A stretch of 64,000 nt of DNA from Escherichia coli. Its GTDB lineage: Bacteria; Pseudomonadota; Gammaproteobacteria; Enterobacterales; Enterobacteriaceae. The notes beneath the pieces were generated by a model. The model saw nothing but the letters and a program-made list of their open reading frames with translations. It was not told the origin of the DNA and searched no databases. A program made the position numbers and the translations under genes. Positions 28,198 through 37,494 of the stretch are shown piece after piece. The stretch's first letter is position 1. Each line of letters opens with the position of its first letter. Where the stretch lies: NCBI RefSeq assembly GCF_036503815.1, contig NZ_AP027764.1:4712001-4776000 (forward strand), read 5' to 3'.

Positions 28198-29187
28198 TCA
28201 GCGTTTGCTGATCTGATCGAACGTACCGCCGTTAGCAAAATGCTCTTTTTGCGCTTTCGTCCAGCCGCCGAACTCTTCATCAATGGTGAATAACTTCAAT
28301 TTTGGAAACGCATTTTCGTACTTTTTCGCTACCTCAGCGTCGCGCGGACGGTAGTAGTTTTTCGCGGCAATTTCCTGACCTTCTGGCGAGTAGAGATATT
28401 TCAGGTAGGCTTCCGCCACCTCTTTAGTACCTTTTTTCTCAACCACTTTATCGACCACCGACACGGTTGGCTCTGCGAGGATAGACTCACTCGGCGTGAC
28501 GATTTCGAATTTATCTTTCCCCAGTTCATTCGCTGCCAGCAGAGCTTCGTTTTCCCAGGCAATCAGTACATCGCCAATTCCGCGCTCGACAAAAGTGTTA
28601 GTGGAGCCGCGCGCGCCAGAATCCAGAACTTCGACGTTTTTATACAGTGCCCGAACAAAATCCTGCGCTTTTGCCTGATCGTTGTTGTTGTGGTGCAGCG
28701 CGTAGCCCCAGGCAGCCAGGTAGTTCCAGCGCGCGCCACCAGAGCTTTTCGGATTAGGCGTGATCACCGAAACACCCGGTTTAATCAGATCGTTCCAGTC
28801 ATGGATCTGCTTCGGATTGCCCTTACGTACCAGGAAAACAATGGTGGAAGTGTACGGTGCGGAGTTATCCGGCAGACGTTTGATCCACTCTTTATCAATC
28901 CGCCCGCGTTCCGCAATTGCGTCCACGTCATAGGCCAGAGCCAGAGTGACAACATCAGCTTCAATACCATTGATTACCGACGTCGCTTGTTTGCCTGAAC
29001 CACCGTGTGACTGACGAATCACCACGTTATCGCCAGTTTGCTGTTTCCAGTGGGCGCTGAATGCCTTGTTGTACTGTTCGTACAATTCGCGCGTTGGATC
29101 ATATGAAACGTTAAGAAGCTGAATATCCTTTGCCATAACGCTGGTTGCCGCCAGCAAAAATGTTAACCCTACGCCCCACTTGTTCAT
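28198..29187 (-). CDS. sbp: Periplasmic sulfate-binding protein Sbp
   Basis: Binds sulfate for the CysUWA ABC importer. 329 aa: signal peptide NKWGVGLTFLLAATSVMA, then KDIQLLNVSYDPTRELYEQ, the family signature. Other family segments: QSHGGSGKQATSVINGIEAD and NPKSSGGARWNYLAAWGYAL. Expected to be under CysB/Cbl control when sulfate is scarce. Confidence 0.98.
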   Translation of the reverse strand: MNKWGVGLTFLLAATSVMAKDIQLLNVSYDPTRELYEQYNKAFSAHWKQQTGDNVVIRQSHGGSGKQATSVINGIEADVVTLALAYDVDAIAERGRIDKEWIKRLPDNSAPYTSTIVFLVRKGNPKQIHDWNDLIKPGVSVITPNPKSSGGARWNYLAAWGYALHHNNNDQAKAQDFVRALYKNVEVLDSGARGSTNTFVERGIGDVLIAWENEALLAANELGKDKFEIVTPSESILAEPTVSVVDKVVEKKGTKEVAEAYLKYLYSPEGQEIAAKNYYRPRDAEVAKKYENAFPKLKLFTIDEEFGGWTKAQKEHFANGGTFDQISKR

Positions 29188-29350
29188 CGCCCGACTCTCT
29201 TATGTTGTGTTGTGATGAGCAAAGCGTGCCAGAAGGTTAACCAAACATTAAAGAATAAAAAAAGATTGGCTATAACTTGCGGGTATATGTTGGGGGATTA
29301 AAAAGGCGGAAGAAATCCGCCTCATATTGCTGACAAAGTGCGCTTTGTCC

Positions 29351-29452
29351 ATGCCATATGCGGCGCGAACGCCTTACACGGCCTACAAAAGTTTGCAAAT
29401 TCAATAAATTGCAGAATTCATGTAGGCCTGATAAGCGAAGCGCATCAGGCAT
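29351..29452. repeat. REP pair between sbp and pfkA
   Basis: ATGCGGCGCGAACGCCTTACACGGCCTAC type unit (29351-29386) and GTAGGCCTGATAAGC...GCGCATCAGGCAT (29422-29452). They lie downstream of pfkA. The 319-bp gap 29188-29506 otherwise holds the sbp promoter only. Confidence 0.88.
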
Positions 29453-29506
29453 TTTTGCTTCTGTCATCGGTTTCAGGCTAAAGGAATCTGCCTTTTTCCG
29501 AAATCA

Positions 29507-30469
29507 TTAATACAGTTTTTTCGCGCAGTCCAGCCAGTCGCCTTTGAACGGACGCTTCATGTTTTCGATAGCGTCGATGATGTCGTGGTGAACCAGCTGT
29601 TCGTTCTGGATACCTACACAACGACCGCCGTAACCTGCCAGCAGCAGTTCAATGGCGTAAGCACCCATACGGGAAGCCAGAATACGGTCGTAAGGCACCG
29701 GAGAACCACCACGCTGAATGTGGCCCAACACAGTTGCACGGGTTTCACGACCAGTTTCTTTCTCGATGAAATGCGCCAGTTCGTCAACATCACACATGTG
29801 TTCGGTAATCGCCACGATCGCGTGTTTTTTACCTTTCGCGATACCCGCTTTGATTTCGTTTACCAGGTCTTCACGGCTGAATTCAACTTCCGGAACTACA
29901 ACGAATTCACAGCCACCGGCAATGGCCGCAGCCAGGGTCAGATCGCCACAATAACGACCCATCACTTCCACCACGGAAATACGCTGGTGAGAAGAAGAGG
30001 TGTCACGCAGACGGTCGATCGCTTCTACAACGGTGCTCAGCGCAGTGAAGAAACCGATAGTGTAGTCAGTGCCTTTGATGTCGTTGTCGATAGTGCCCGG
30101 CAGGCCGATGCACGGGAAGCCCATTTCGGTCAGACGCATTGCACCCATGTAGGAACCGTCACCGCCGATAACCACCAGCGCGTCGATACCACGTTTTTTC
30201 AGGTTTTCGATAGCCACAGCGCGGATGTTCTCGTCGCGGAATTCCGGGAAGCGTGCAGAACCGAGGAACGTACCGCCACGGTTAATCATGTCAGATACGC
30301 TGTAACGGTCTAGCTGTACCATACGGTCTTCATACAGACCCAGATAGCCGTCATAAATCCCCATTACTTCCAGACCTTCTGTCAGCGCAGAACGAACAAC
30401 CCCGCGAATTGCGGCGTTCATGCCTGGCGCATCACCGCCGCTTGTCAACACACCGATTTTCTTAATCAT
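29507..30469 (-). CDS. pfkA: ATP-dependent 6-phosphofructokinase I PfkA
   Basis: Commits fructose 6-phosphate to glycolysis; allosterically activated by ADP and inhibited by PEP. ATG at 30469 (MIKKIGVLTSGGDAPGMNAA) gives 320 aa, as in K-12; the frame is open upstream without support. Motifs: GGDGSYMGA, the catalytic PGTIDNDIKGTDYT, and ISVVEVMGRYCG. fieF lies upstream in the same direction. Confidence 0.98.
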   Translation of the reverse strand: MIKKIGVLTSGGDAPGMNAAIRGVVRSALTEGLEVMGIYDGYLGLYEDRMVQLDRYSVSDMINRGGTFLGSARFPEFRDENIRAVAIENLKKRGIDALVVIGGDGSYMGAMRLTEMGFPCIGLPGTIDNDIKGTDYTIGFFTALSTVVEAIDRLRDTSSSHQRISVVEVMGRYCGDLTLAAAIAGGCEFVVVPEVEFSREDLVNEIKAGIAKGKKHAIVAITEHMCDVDELAHFIEKETGRETRATVLGHIQRGGSPVPYDRILASRMGAYAIELLLAGYGGRCVGIQNEQLVHHDIIDAIENMKRPFKGDWLDCAKKLY

Positions 30470-30649
30470 GACTACCTCTGAACTTTGGAATGCAAAATGA
30501 AATCTGTTGCCGGAAGTCTTCTTGCACATCGAAGTGATCCAACGAATGTGCAAATAGTATAACAATCACTTCCTGCTGAATTGATTCAGGTCAGGCCAAA
30601 TGGCGGTATTTTATACACAAAATGCGGGTCTGGCTCTCTTTTATACTGA

Positions 30650-31552
30650 TTATGAAAGCATAGACCGTTTACCCTCCCTGGGTACGACGGAACAGGGGTC
30701 CTGATGGATAATCACATCCGATCCCGGAAAACGCCGTAAAATAGCCTGCTCTACCTGATCCGCCACCGTATGTGCCTGAACCAAAGGCAGAGAGTCTTCC
30801 ATTTCCAAATGAATCTGAATAAAGCGGGTCGGCCCTGACTGCCGCGTGCGAAGATCGTGAGCGCCGCTAACACCCGGCCAGGAAGTCACGATATCAATAA
30901 TTTCTTGCCGTTCCTCATCAGGTAATGCGCGATCCAGTAATGACTGTACCGCCTCATATCCCATGCGTAACGCGCTATATAAAATATAGATGCCGATTCC
31001 CAATGCAAACAGAGCATCGGCGCGATGCCAGCCGTACCAGGACAACCCCAGCGCCAGCAGAATTGCGCCGTTCATCATAACATCAGACTGGTAATGTAGC
31101 ATATCAGCCCGCACCGCCTGGCTTTGCGTCCGGCGCACCACCCACCGCTGAAACGAGACAAGGATAATCGTACAAATTAGCGCCACAATTGTCACGATAA
31201 CCCCGACGCCTGGATCTGTCATCGGTGTTGGAGATACCAGATGTTGAATACCCGTCAAAAACAGGAATAGTGCCGAACCGGAGATAAACATACTTTGCGC
31301 CAGCGCCGCGAGGGACTCAGCTTTACCGTGACCAAACGAGTGATTATCGTCGGCAGGTTGCAGGGAATATCGCACCACCAGTAAATTCGTCAACGACGCG
31401 CCGATATCCACCAGCGAATCCACCAGCGCGGCGAGAATACTCACCGACCCGGTATACCACCATGCAAAAATTTTAATCAGCAATAGCAGCGAAGCCATCG
31501 CCGTTGCAGCAATCGCCGCCCGACTGACCAGCCGTCCATAAGATTGATTCAT
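30650..31552 (-). CDS. fieF: Ferrous-iron / zinc efflux antiporter FieF (YiiP)
   Basis: Cation diffusion facilitator that exports Zn(II), Fe(II) and Cd(II) in exchange for protons; dimer in the inner membrane. ATG at 31552 (MNQSYGRLVSRAAIAATA) gives 300 aa. Six membrane helices; site A residues in DSLVDIGASL and HYQSDVMMNGA, and the interhelical site HSFGHGKAES. The C-terminal cytoplasmic metal-sensing domain includes SGAHDLRTRQSGP. Confidence 0.97.
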   Translation of the reverse strand: MNQSYGRLVSRAAIAATAMASLLLLIKIFAWWYTGSVSILAALVDSLVDIGASLTNLLVVRYSLQPADDNHSFGHGKAESLAALAQSMFISGSALFLFLTGIQHLVSPTPMTDPGVGVIVTIVALICTIILVSFQRWVVRRTQSQAVRADMLHYQSDVMMNGAILLALGLSWYGWHRADALFALGIGIYILYSALRMGYEAVQSLLDRALPDEERQEIIDIVTSWPGVSGAHDLRTRQSGPTRFIQIHLEMEDSLPLVQAHTVADQVEQAILRRFPGSDVIIHQDPCSVVPREGKRSMLS

Positions 31553-31633
31553 AAATACTCCCGCTATCAACTGACGGTAGTATAACGGAAGCAAATCATC
31601 TGCAATGCATTAAGCAGTAGGCAAATTGAGGAT

Positions 31634-31691
31634 AAAAAAAACCCCCACATCATGTGGGGGAAGACAGGGATGGTGTCTATGGCAAGGAAAA
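31634..31691 (-). ncRNA. cpxQ: CpxQ small RNA from the cpxP 3'UTR
   Basis: Minus-strand transcript from TTTTCCTTGCC (ends at 31691) to the T-run at 31634, 58 nt, with the terminator CCCCCACATgATGTGGGGG plus eight Ts. In E. coli and Salmonella RNase E cuts the cpxP mRNA near its stop codon to release CpxQ, an Hfq-dependent repressor of envelope mRNAs such as cpxP-induced targets. Position and sequence match what I remember; the stem here has two additional bases. Confidence 0.85.
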
Positions 31692-31700
31692 CAGGGTTTA

Positions 31701-32201
31701 CTACTGGGAACGTGAGTTGCTACTACTCAATAGCTTCAACGATGAACTTTTTTGCCATTGCGTCACGTCGCGCAACTGCTCCATTCGTTGTTGATGTTTC
31801 TCGTTTAAAACCGCTTGCTGCTCCGGCGTTAACAGGCGATACATTTGGTTGCGGACTTTTGCCATCTCAACCTGACGAGCAATTTGCTCATTCGCCATTT
31901 TTTCTGCCTGTGCGCGCACAGCGTTTTCATCAAAATTTTCTGCGGTGACAAGGCGATGCATTGTCTCCAGTTCGCTAACATTAACAGGCGGCTGTTCGTG
32001 CCGGGCCTGTTGCATAAGATCTCGCATCTGCTGACGCTGATGTTCGGTTAAACTTATGCCGTCGAACATATGGCTCTGCGTACTGCGCTGCGTAAGTTCT
32101 TCACCCGGATGCCAGTTATCGCCTGAACCGACTTCAGCAGCGTGGCTTAATGAACTGACTGCCAGCGTTGAGGCCATGACGGCAGCGGTAACTATGCGCA
32201 T
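31701..32201 (-). CDS. cpxP: Periplasmic Cpx regulator / chaperone CpxP
   Basis: Binds CpxA and damps Cpx signalling; when misfolded proteins appear it is degraded with them by DegP. I take the second of two adjacent ATGs (32201), which has GGGAG 6 nt upstream; 166 aa. Signal peptide [20 protein letters not shown]; two LTxxQ motifs, [11 protein letters not shown] and [10 protein letters not shown], define the CpxP/Spy fold. Divergent from cpxR, with a perfect CpxR box between. Confidence 0.97.
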
Positions 32202-32280
32202 CATTTGCTCCCAAAATCTTTCTGTCGCGATTCAACGATAGAGAGTTTACGATTCAGGCTGCAAACATGCGTCAGGGGGT

Positions 32281-32295
32281 GTAAAACAACGTAAA
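32281..32295. promoter_or_regulatory. CpxR box in the cpxP-cpxR region
   Basis: GTAAA-ACAAC-GTAAA is an exact match to the CpxR consensus GTAAA-N5-GTAAA. It lies 80 bp upstream of cpxP and 55 bp upstream of cpxR, consistent with activation of cpxP and autoregulation of cpxRA. Confidence 0.92.
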
Positions 32296-32350
32296 GTCAT
32301 GGATTAGCGACGTCTGATGACGTAATTTCTGCCTCGGAGGTATTTAAACA

Positions 32351-33049
32351 ATGAATAAAATCCTGTTAGTTGATGATGACCGAGAGCTGACTTCCCTGTT
32401 AAAGGAGCTGCTCGAGATGGAAGGCTTCAACGTGATTGTTGCCCACGATGGGGAGCAGGCGCTTGATCTTCTGGACGACAGCATTGATTTACTTTTGCTT
32501 GATGTCATGATGCCGAAGAAAAATGGTATCGACACATTAAAAGCACTTCGCCAGACACACCAGACGCCTGTCATTATGTTGACGGCGCGCGGCAGTGAAC
32601 TTGATCGCGTTCTCGGCCTTGAGCTGGGCGCAGATGACTATCTCCCGAAACCGTTTAATGATCGTGAGCTGGTGGCACGTATTCGCGCGATCCTGCGCCG
32701 TTCGCACTGGAGCGAGCAACAGCAAAACAACGACAACGGTTCACCGACACTGGAAGTTGATGCCTTAGTGCTGAATCCAGGCCGTCAGGAAGCCAGCTTC
32801 GACGGGCAAACGCTGGAGTTAACCGGCACTGAGTTTACCCTGCTCTATTTGCTGGCACAGCATCTGGGTCAGGTGGTTTCCCGTGAGCATTTAAGCCAGG
32901 AAGTGCTGGGCAAACGCCTGACGCCTTTCGACCGCGCTATCGATATGCACATTTCCAACCTGCGTCGTAAACTGCCGGATCGTAAAGACGGTCACCCGTG
33001 GTTTAAAACCTTGCGTGGTCGCGGCTATCTGATGGTTTCTGCTTCATGA
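32351..33049 (+). CDS. cpxR: Envelope-stress response regulator CpxR
   Basis: OmpR-family regulator of envelope stress genes. 232 aa: receiver domain with acidic DDD near 8-10, phosphoacceptor Asp51 in LLLLDVMMPKKNG and Lys in DDYLPKPFNDRE; C-terminal winged helix (LTGTEFTLLYLLAQ, FDRAIDMHISNLRRKL, TLRGRGYLM). Its stop overlaps the cpxA start (ATGA). Confidence 0.99.
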   Translation: MNKILLVDDDRELTSLLKELLEMEGFNVIVAHDGEQALDLLDDSIDLLLLDVMMPKKNGIDTLKALRQTHQTPVIMLTARGSELDRVLGLELGADDYLPKPFNDRELVARIRAILRRSHWSEQQQNNDNGSPTLEVDALVLNPGRQEASFDGQTLELTGTEFTLLYLLAQHLGQVVSREHLSQEVLGKRLTPFDRAIDMHISNLRRKLPDRKDGHPWFKTLRGRGYLMVSAS

Positions 33050-34419
33050 TAGGCAGCTTAACCGCGCGCATCTTCGCCATCTTCTGGCTGACGCTGGCGC
33101 TGGTGTTGATGTTGGTTTTGATGTTACCCAAGCTCGATTCACGCCAGATGACCGAGCTTCTGGATAGCGAACAGCGTCAGGGGCTGATGATTGAGCAGCA
33201 TGTCGAAGCGGAACTGGCGAACGATCCGCCCAACGATTTAATGTGGTGGCGGCGTCTGTTCCGGGCGATTGATAAGTGGGCACCGCCAGGACAGCGTTTG
33301 TTATTGGTGACCACCGAGGGCCGCGTGATCGGCGCTGAACGCAGCGAAATGCAGATCATTCGTAACTTTATTGGCCAGGCCGATAACGCCGATCACCCGC
33401 AAAAGAAAAAGTATGGCCGCGTGGAACTGGTCGGTCCGTTCTCCGTGCGTGATGGCGAAGATAATTACCAACTTTATCTGATTCGTCCAGCCAGCAGTTC
33501 TCAATCCGATTTCATTAACTTACTGTTTGACCGCCCGCTATTACTGCTGATTGTGACTATGTTGGTCAGTACGCCGCTGCTGTTGTGGTTGGCCTGGAGT
33601 CTGGCAAAACCGGCGCGTAAGCTGAAAAACGCGGCCGATGAAGTTGCCCAGGGAAACTTACGCCAGCACCCGGAACTGGAAGCGGGGCCACAGGAATTCC
33701 TTGCCGCCGGTGCCAGTTTTAACCAGATGGTCACCGCGCTGGAGCGCATGATGACCTCTCAGCAGCGTCTGCTTTCTGATATCTCTCACGAACTGCGCAC
33801 GCCACTGACGCGCCTGCAACTGGGTACGGCGTTACTGCGCCGTCGTAGCGGTGAAAGCAAGGAACTGGAGCGTATTGAAACTGAAGCGCAACGTCTGGAC
33901 AGCATGATCAACGATCTGTTGGTGATGTCACGTAATCAGCAAAAAAACGCGCTGGTGAGCGAGACATTGAAAGCTAACCAGTTGTGGGGTGAAGTGCTGG
34001 ATAACGCGGCGTTCGAAGCGGAACAAATGGGCAAGTCGTTTACGGTTAACTTCCCGCCTGGGCCGTGGCCTCTGTATGGCAACCCGAACGCTCTGGAAAG
34101 TGCGCTGGAAAACATTGTTCGTAATGCTCTGCGTTATTCCCATACGAAGATTGAGGTGGGCTTTGCGGTAGATAAAGATGGTATCACCATTACGGTGGAC
34201 GACGATGGTCCTGGCGTTAGCCCGGAAGATCGCGAGCAGATTTTCCGTCCGTTCTATCGCACCGATGAAGCGCGCGATCGTGAATCTGGCGGTACGGGCT
34301 TAGGGCTGGCGATTGTCGAAACAGCTATCCAGCAGCACCGTGGTTGGGTGAAGGCAGAAGACAGCCCGCTGGGCGGTTTGCGGCTGGTGATTTGGCTGCC
34401 GCTGTATAAGCGGAGTTAA
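33046..34419 (+). CDS. cpxA: Envelope-stress sensor histidine kinase CpxA
   Basis: Inner-membrane sensor that phosphorylates or dephosphorylates CpxR. 457 aa: helix 1 (about 8-28), periplasmic sensor domain, helix 2 (about 164-186), HAMP, H-box LSDISHELRTPLTRL (His248), N-box ENIVRNALRYS, G-boxes DDDGPGVSPED and GGTGLGLAIVE. Its stop lies in a CGGAGTT/AACTCCG hairpin (34411-34425), and a BIME follows. Confidence 0.98.
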   Translation: MIGSLTARIFAIFWLTLALVLMLVLMLPKLDSRQMTELLDSEQRQGLMIEQHVEAELANDPPNDLMWWRRLFRAIDKWAPPGQRLLLVTTEGRVIGAERSEMQIIRNFIGQADNADHPQKKKYGRVELVGPFSVRDGEDNYQLYLIRPASSSQSDFINLLFDRPLLLLIVTMLVSTPLLLWLAWSLAKPARKLKNAADEVAQGNLRQHPELEAGPQEFLAAGASFNQMVTALERMMTSQQRLLSDISHELRTPLTRLQLGTALLRRRSGESKELERIETEAQRLDSMINDLLVMSRNQQKNALVSETLKANQLWGEVLDNAAFEAEQMGKSFTVNFPPGPWPLYGNPNALESALENIVRNALRYSHTKIEVGFAVDKDGITITVDDDGPGVSPEDREQIFRPFYRTDEARDRESGGTGLGLAIVETAIQQHRGWVKAEDSPLGGLRLVIWLPLYKRS

Positions 34420-34430
34420 ACTCCGCATTT

Positions 34431-34513
34431 GTAGGCCAGATAAGGCGTTACGCCGCATCCGGCATCTGAGCATGATGCCTGATGCGACGCTAGTCGCGTC
34501 TTATCAGGCCTAC
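34431..34513. repeat. BIME between cpxA and yiiM
   Basis: Two inverted REP units: GTAGGCCAGATAAGGCGTTA...GCATCCGGCATC and GATGCCTGATGCGACGC...TTATCAGGCCTAC. It separates convergent genes. Confidence 0.92.
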
Positions 34514-34523
34514 TCTCCGGGGG

Positions 34524-35198
34524 TTATTTTCCCCACAACCGCCGTGAAAAATCTTCGATTTTGCCGCTCAGTCGGCGTTTCTGCATCGTCCGCGTCCAGC
34601 TTTTCGATAACCCGGCAGCGGAGAGTAAACGGTGATACTGCTCGTCATCAAACGGCATATGCCATGCGATAGCAGCAGCCTCCTGCACGGTCACATCACT
34701 GACACGGGAAACCAACTCCAGCGGCGCATCAGCAGATACCAACCCTGGCGCAATCACGCTATACAACCACCCCACTTTACCCGTGTTTTGCATCAACTGC
34801 GCTATGTCGCTGATATCAAAATGGTAATTGAGTTTATAGCAAGGTGAGCGTGGCTGGCTGACCTGAATTAATGCCTCTCCCCAGCGGAAAATATCACCAA
34901 TATAAACATTACTTTCCGTCAGACCGTCGGTTGAGAGATTTTCGCCAAACGCAGGCGCAACAAACAACTCCGCCTGTTCCGGAAATTCCCGCGCCCAGTA
35001 GAGATAGTGCTCACGAGGATAATGACACAGCGCTCTGTCTGGCCCGCCGTGAACCTTCTTCTCCGCCTGCTCGTCACCTTCCAGCCCCAGCTCCGTCAGC
35101 ATCAACTCACCATCAACCTGGATTTTGGCAATTGCGCTGGGTTTGCCTTCGGGATAAGCCTGAATCTTGCCTGTGTATACATCAACCGGATATCGCAT
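34524..35198 (-). CDS. yiiM: YiiM, MOSC-domain molybdoenzyme (N-hydroxylated base reductase)
   Basis: 224 aa from the ATG at 35198, preceded by GAGAGGGAACAG; a longer frame upstream is not needed. MOSC fold with molybdenum cofactor; Cys in SQPRSPCYKLNYH is the likely Mo ligand. In E. coli YiiM and YcbX detoxify N-hydroxylated bases such as 6-hydroxylaminopurine. Other family blocks: VHGGPDRALCHYPREHY and FGENLSTDGLTESN. Confidence 0.95.
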   Translation of the reverse strand: MRYPVDVYTGKIQAYPEGKPSAIAKIQVDGELMLTELGLEGDEQAEKKVHGGPDRALCHYPREHYLYWAREFPEQAELFVAPAFGENLSTDGLTESNVYIGDIFRWGEALIQVSQPRSPCYKLNYHFDISDIAQLMQNTGKVGWLYSVIAPGLVSADAPLELVSRVSDVTVQEAAAIAWHMPFDDEQYHRLLSAAGLSKSWTRTMQKRRLSGKIEDFSRRLWGK

Positions 35199-35346
35199 CT
35201 GTTCCCTCTCCACGAGAAATTTCCCCATTAGACCATATTTATTTTATGTCAGGCGTGCTGTTTTCGCGGTATCTATCCAGGCAGGAGCTCAATCGCAAAC
35301 CGGACGAACGTTAGTTCATCCGGCTGTGGGGATTAAGGAAGCAGGT

Positions 35347-36330
35347 TTATTTTACCGTGCCTAAAATTTCGATTTTCGCCACTCTGGCTTTGACTTTACG
35401 TGACCAGATAGAGGTAAGAATTGGCACCAGAATCGAAGTCACAATGACCGCCGTCGCGACCAGCGAAGTTGCTGCCGGAGCCATCGGTTTAAACGCAGGC
35501 ACCATTTCTGCAATCAGCACAGGTGTCGCTACCGCGGCCCCTGCCGAACTGGAAGCGGCAATTCCGGCAGTGCCATCGCCACCGCCAATCAATTTATCGG
35601 CGATAATCAACGGAATACCGGTCACGATAATTACTGCCACACCCAACAGGATCCCCAGCAAACCTGTCTGGGCAATTACAGTCAAATCAATGGTATTGCC
35701 CAGCGCGAAGGCAAAGAATGGAATCAGCGTCTGCACCGCTTTGCTGAAAAATTCTCGTAATTCAGGGTCAAGGTTCCCAAGGGCAAAGCCCACCAGGAAC
35801 GGTAATACTGCGCCGACGAAAACATGCGGTTCAAACGAGGCAATCCCGGCAGTGCCCAGAATAATCATCGTCATGAGCGGCCCGGACTCCAATGACATCA
35901 ACACAAATGCCCCAGCTTCTTCTTTCGTACCGTACTGCTGCATGATGGAAGCGTAAAGTCCGCCGTTGGTCATATCCATCGCCGCCACCAGCGCCAGCGT
36001 TGAAAGTCCGGCAAAGAATCCAACTTCAACACCATGTTCCGGAATAATGCGCGAGGCAATTGCCGCAACCACCCACGCGACGGCAATTTTTGTTACCACC
36101 AGCGTACCGGATTTACGCAATACCGTTCCCGTCGCGCTTAATTTTATTGACGCCCCCATGCAAAAAAACCACACCGCCAGAATGGGCACCGTACCGGTAA
36201 TCATCCCGTTGGTGAATGATCCAAAATATTTCCCCGCCCCCGGCGAGAAGGTGTGGCACAGTGCGCCAAGGAATAGCGGGACGAGCATCATCCCCCCCGG
36301 GATTTTTTCAATCGAGCGTTTTATCTGCAT
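35347..36330 (-). CDS. kdgT: 2-keto-3-deoxygluconate permease KdgT
   Basis: Proton symporter for 2-keto-3-deoxygluconate from pectin or hexuronate breakdown. Start ATG at 36330 (MQIKRSIEKIPGGMMLVPLF), 327 aa, with AGGTGA 5 nt upstream; two upstream in-frame starts are less likely. About ten membrane helices. A KdgR operator lies in the leader (36450-36470). Confidence 0.97.
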   Translation of the reverse strand: MQIKRSIEKIPGGMMLVPLFLGALCHTFSPGAGKYFGSFTNGMITGTVPILAVWFFCMGASIKLSATGTVLRKSGTLVVTKIAVAWVVAAIASRIIPEHGVEVGFFAGLSTLALVAAMDMTNGGLYASIMQQYGTKEEAGAFVLMSLESGPLMTMIILGTAGIASFEPHVFVGAVLPFLVGFALGNLDPELREFFSKAVQTLIPFFAFALGNTIDLTVIAQTGLLGILLGVAVIIVTGIPLIIADKLIGGGDGTAGIAASSSAGAAVATPVLIAEMVPAFKPMAPAATSLVATAVIVTSILVPILTSIWSRKVKARVAKIEILGTVK

Positions 36331-36449
36331 TTCCATCACCTGTCGGCATATTTTTAAGGGCTGATGCGTAATTCCTCAACGGAGCATCAGTGTTGATGAA
36401 AACGAAGATAGACATTCATTTAATCAATAAAAGTGATCAAAACCACATC

Positions 36450-36470
36450 AATTGAAACACTGTTTTATTT
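36450..36470. promoter_or_regulatory. KdgR operator upstream of kdgT
   Basis: AATTGAAACACTGTTTTATTT is near the KdgR consensus AAATGAAACANTGTTTCATTT, differing at about three positions. It lies 120 bp upstream of kdgT, so repression by KdgR with release by 2-keto-3-deoxygluconate is expected. Confidence 0.8.
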
Positions 36471-36504
36471 TTATCGGATCATTGTTTTTATTTTGAAATT
36501 GATC

Positions 36505-36534
36505 ACAAAAAAACCACCGCCGTTGGCGATGGTT
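36505..36534 (-). terminator. Intrinsic terminator of sodA
   Basis: On the minus strand AACCATCGCC, a three-base loop, GGCGGTGGTT and a run of seven Ts, about 56 bp after the sodA stop. A weak REP-like fragment (ATGCGGCGTAAACGCCTCAT) lies between. Confidence 0.93.
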
Positions 36535-36589
36535 CATTTTTTAAGCTGATATGCGGCGTAAACGCCTCATTGCAGCAGGCGGCAAATGA

Positions 36590-37210
36590 TTATTTTTTCG
36601 CCGCGAAACGTGCCGCTGCTTCGTCCCAGTTCACCACGTTCCAGAACTCTTTGATGTAGTCAGGACGGCGGTTCTGGAATTTCAGGTAGTAAGCATGTTC
36701 CCACACATCCAGGCCCAGAATCGGGAAGCCGGAAGCGCCAGAAATAGCTTCACCCATCAGCGGGGAGTCCTGGTTAGCAGTAGAAACCACCGCCAGTTTA
36801 TCGCCTTTCAGCACCAGCCATGCCCAGCCGGAACCAAAGCGGGAAGCTGCCGCTTTCTCAAATTCTGCTTTGAAGTTATCAACGGAGCCGAAGTCACGTT
36901 CGATAGCCGCTTTCAGGTCACCCTGTAAGGTGGTGCCTTTTTTCAAACCTTTCCAGAACAGGCTGTGGTTAGCGTGACCGCCAGCGTTGTTGCGCAGTAC
37001 GGTTTTCTTGTCTGCTGGCAGCTGGTCCAGTTTGGTGATCAGCTCTTCAACCGGCAGGTTGGCAAATTCTGGCAGGCTTTCCAGCGCCGCGTTGGCGTTG
37101 TTGACGTAGGTCTGATGGTGTTTGGTGTGGTGGATTTCCATGGTCTGCTTATCGAAGTGCGGTTCCAGGGCATCGTAAGCATACGGCAGGGATGGCAGGG
37201 TATAGCTCAT
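36590..37210 (-). CDS. sodA: Superoxide dismutase [Mn] SodA
   Basis: Manganese enzyme that dismutates superoxide in the cytoplasm. Start ATG at 37210 (MSYTLPSLPYAYDALEPHF), 206 aa. Metal ligands: His27 in EIHHTKHHQTY, His82 in AGGHANHSLFW, Asp168 and His172 in LDVWEHAYYLKF. One difference from K-12 as remembered (ILGLDVW for IMGLDVW). A Fur box lies in the promoter; Fur, SoxRS, ArcA and FNR control is known. Confidence 0.99.
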   Translation of the reverse strand: MSYTLPSLPYAYDALEPHFDKQTMEIHHTKHHQTYVNNANAALESLPEFANLPVEELITKLDQLPADKKTVLRNNAGGHANHSLFWKGLKKGTTLQGDLKAAIERDFGSVDNFKAEFEKAAASRFGSGWAWLVLKGDKLAVVSTANQDSPLMGEAISGASGFPILGLDVWEHAYYLKFQNRRPDYIKEFWNVVNWDEAAARFAAKK

Positions 37211-37284
37211 ATTCATCTCCAGTATTGTCGGGCGGCCGATTGTTAATGCCGCGTAAGCAGTTGGTTCATTATAGTTAATTAAAT

Positions 37285-37303
37285 GATATTGAAAATGATT
37301 ATC
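37285..37303. promoter_or_regulatory. Fur box upstream of sodA
   Basis: GATATTGAAAATGATTATC matches the 19-bp Fur consensus GATAATGATAATCATTATC at 14 or more positions and lies 75 bp upstream of the sodA start. Confidence 0.75.
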
Positions 37304-37352
37304 AATGCCGTACTTTTCGTAAGGGTATGGTTTTGCAGGAAAATGCCCGAGA

Positions 37353-37368
37353 TGTGAAGCAAATCACC
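37353..37368 (+). promoter_or_regulatory. CRP-like site upstream of rhaT
   Basis: TGTGA-AGCAAA-TCACC matches nine of ten CRP core positions, 127 bp upstream of rhaT. RhaS sites are expected between it and the promoter; I could not place them with confidence. Confidence 0.6.
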
Positions 37369-37494
37369 CACTTAATGCCGTGATTGCCAGTAAATCGACA
37401 ACGGCGGCAACAGGCGAAAGGTTAATCGACAGCACGATTTTTACACTCATCTCGTCGGAGATGTGACGCGGCGAAAAATGATGAGGATAAGAAG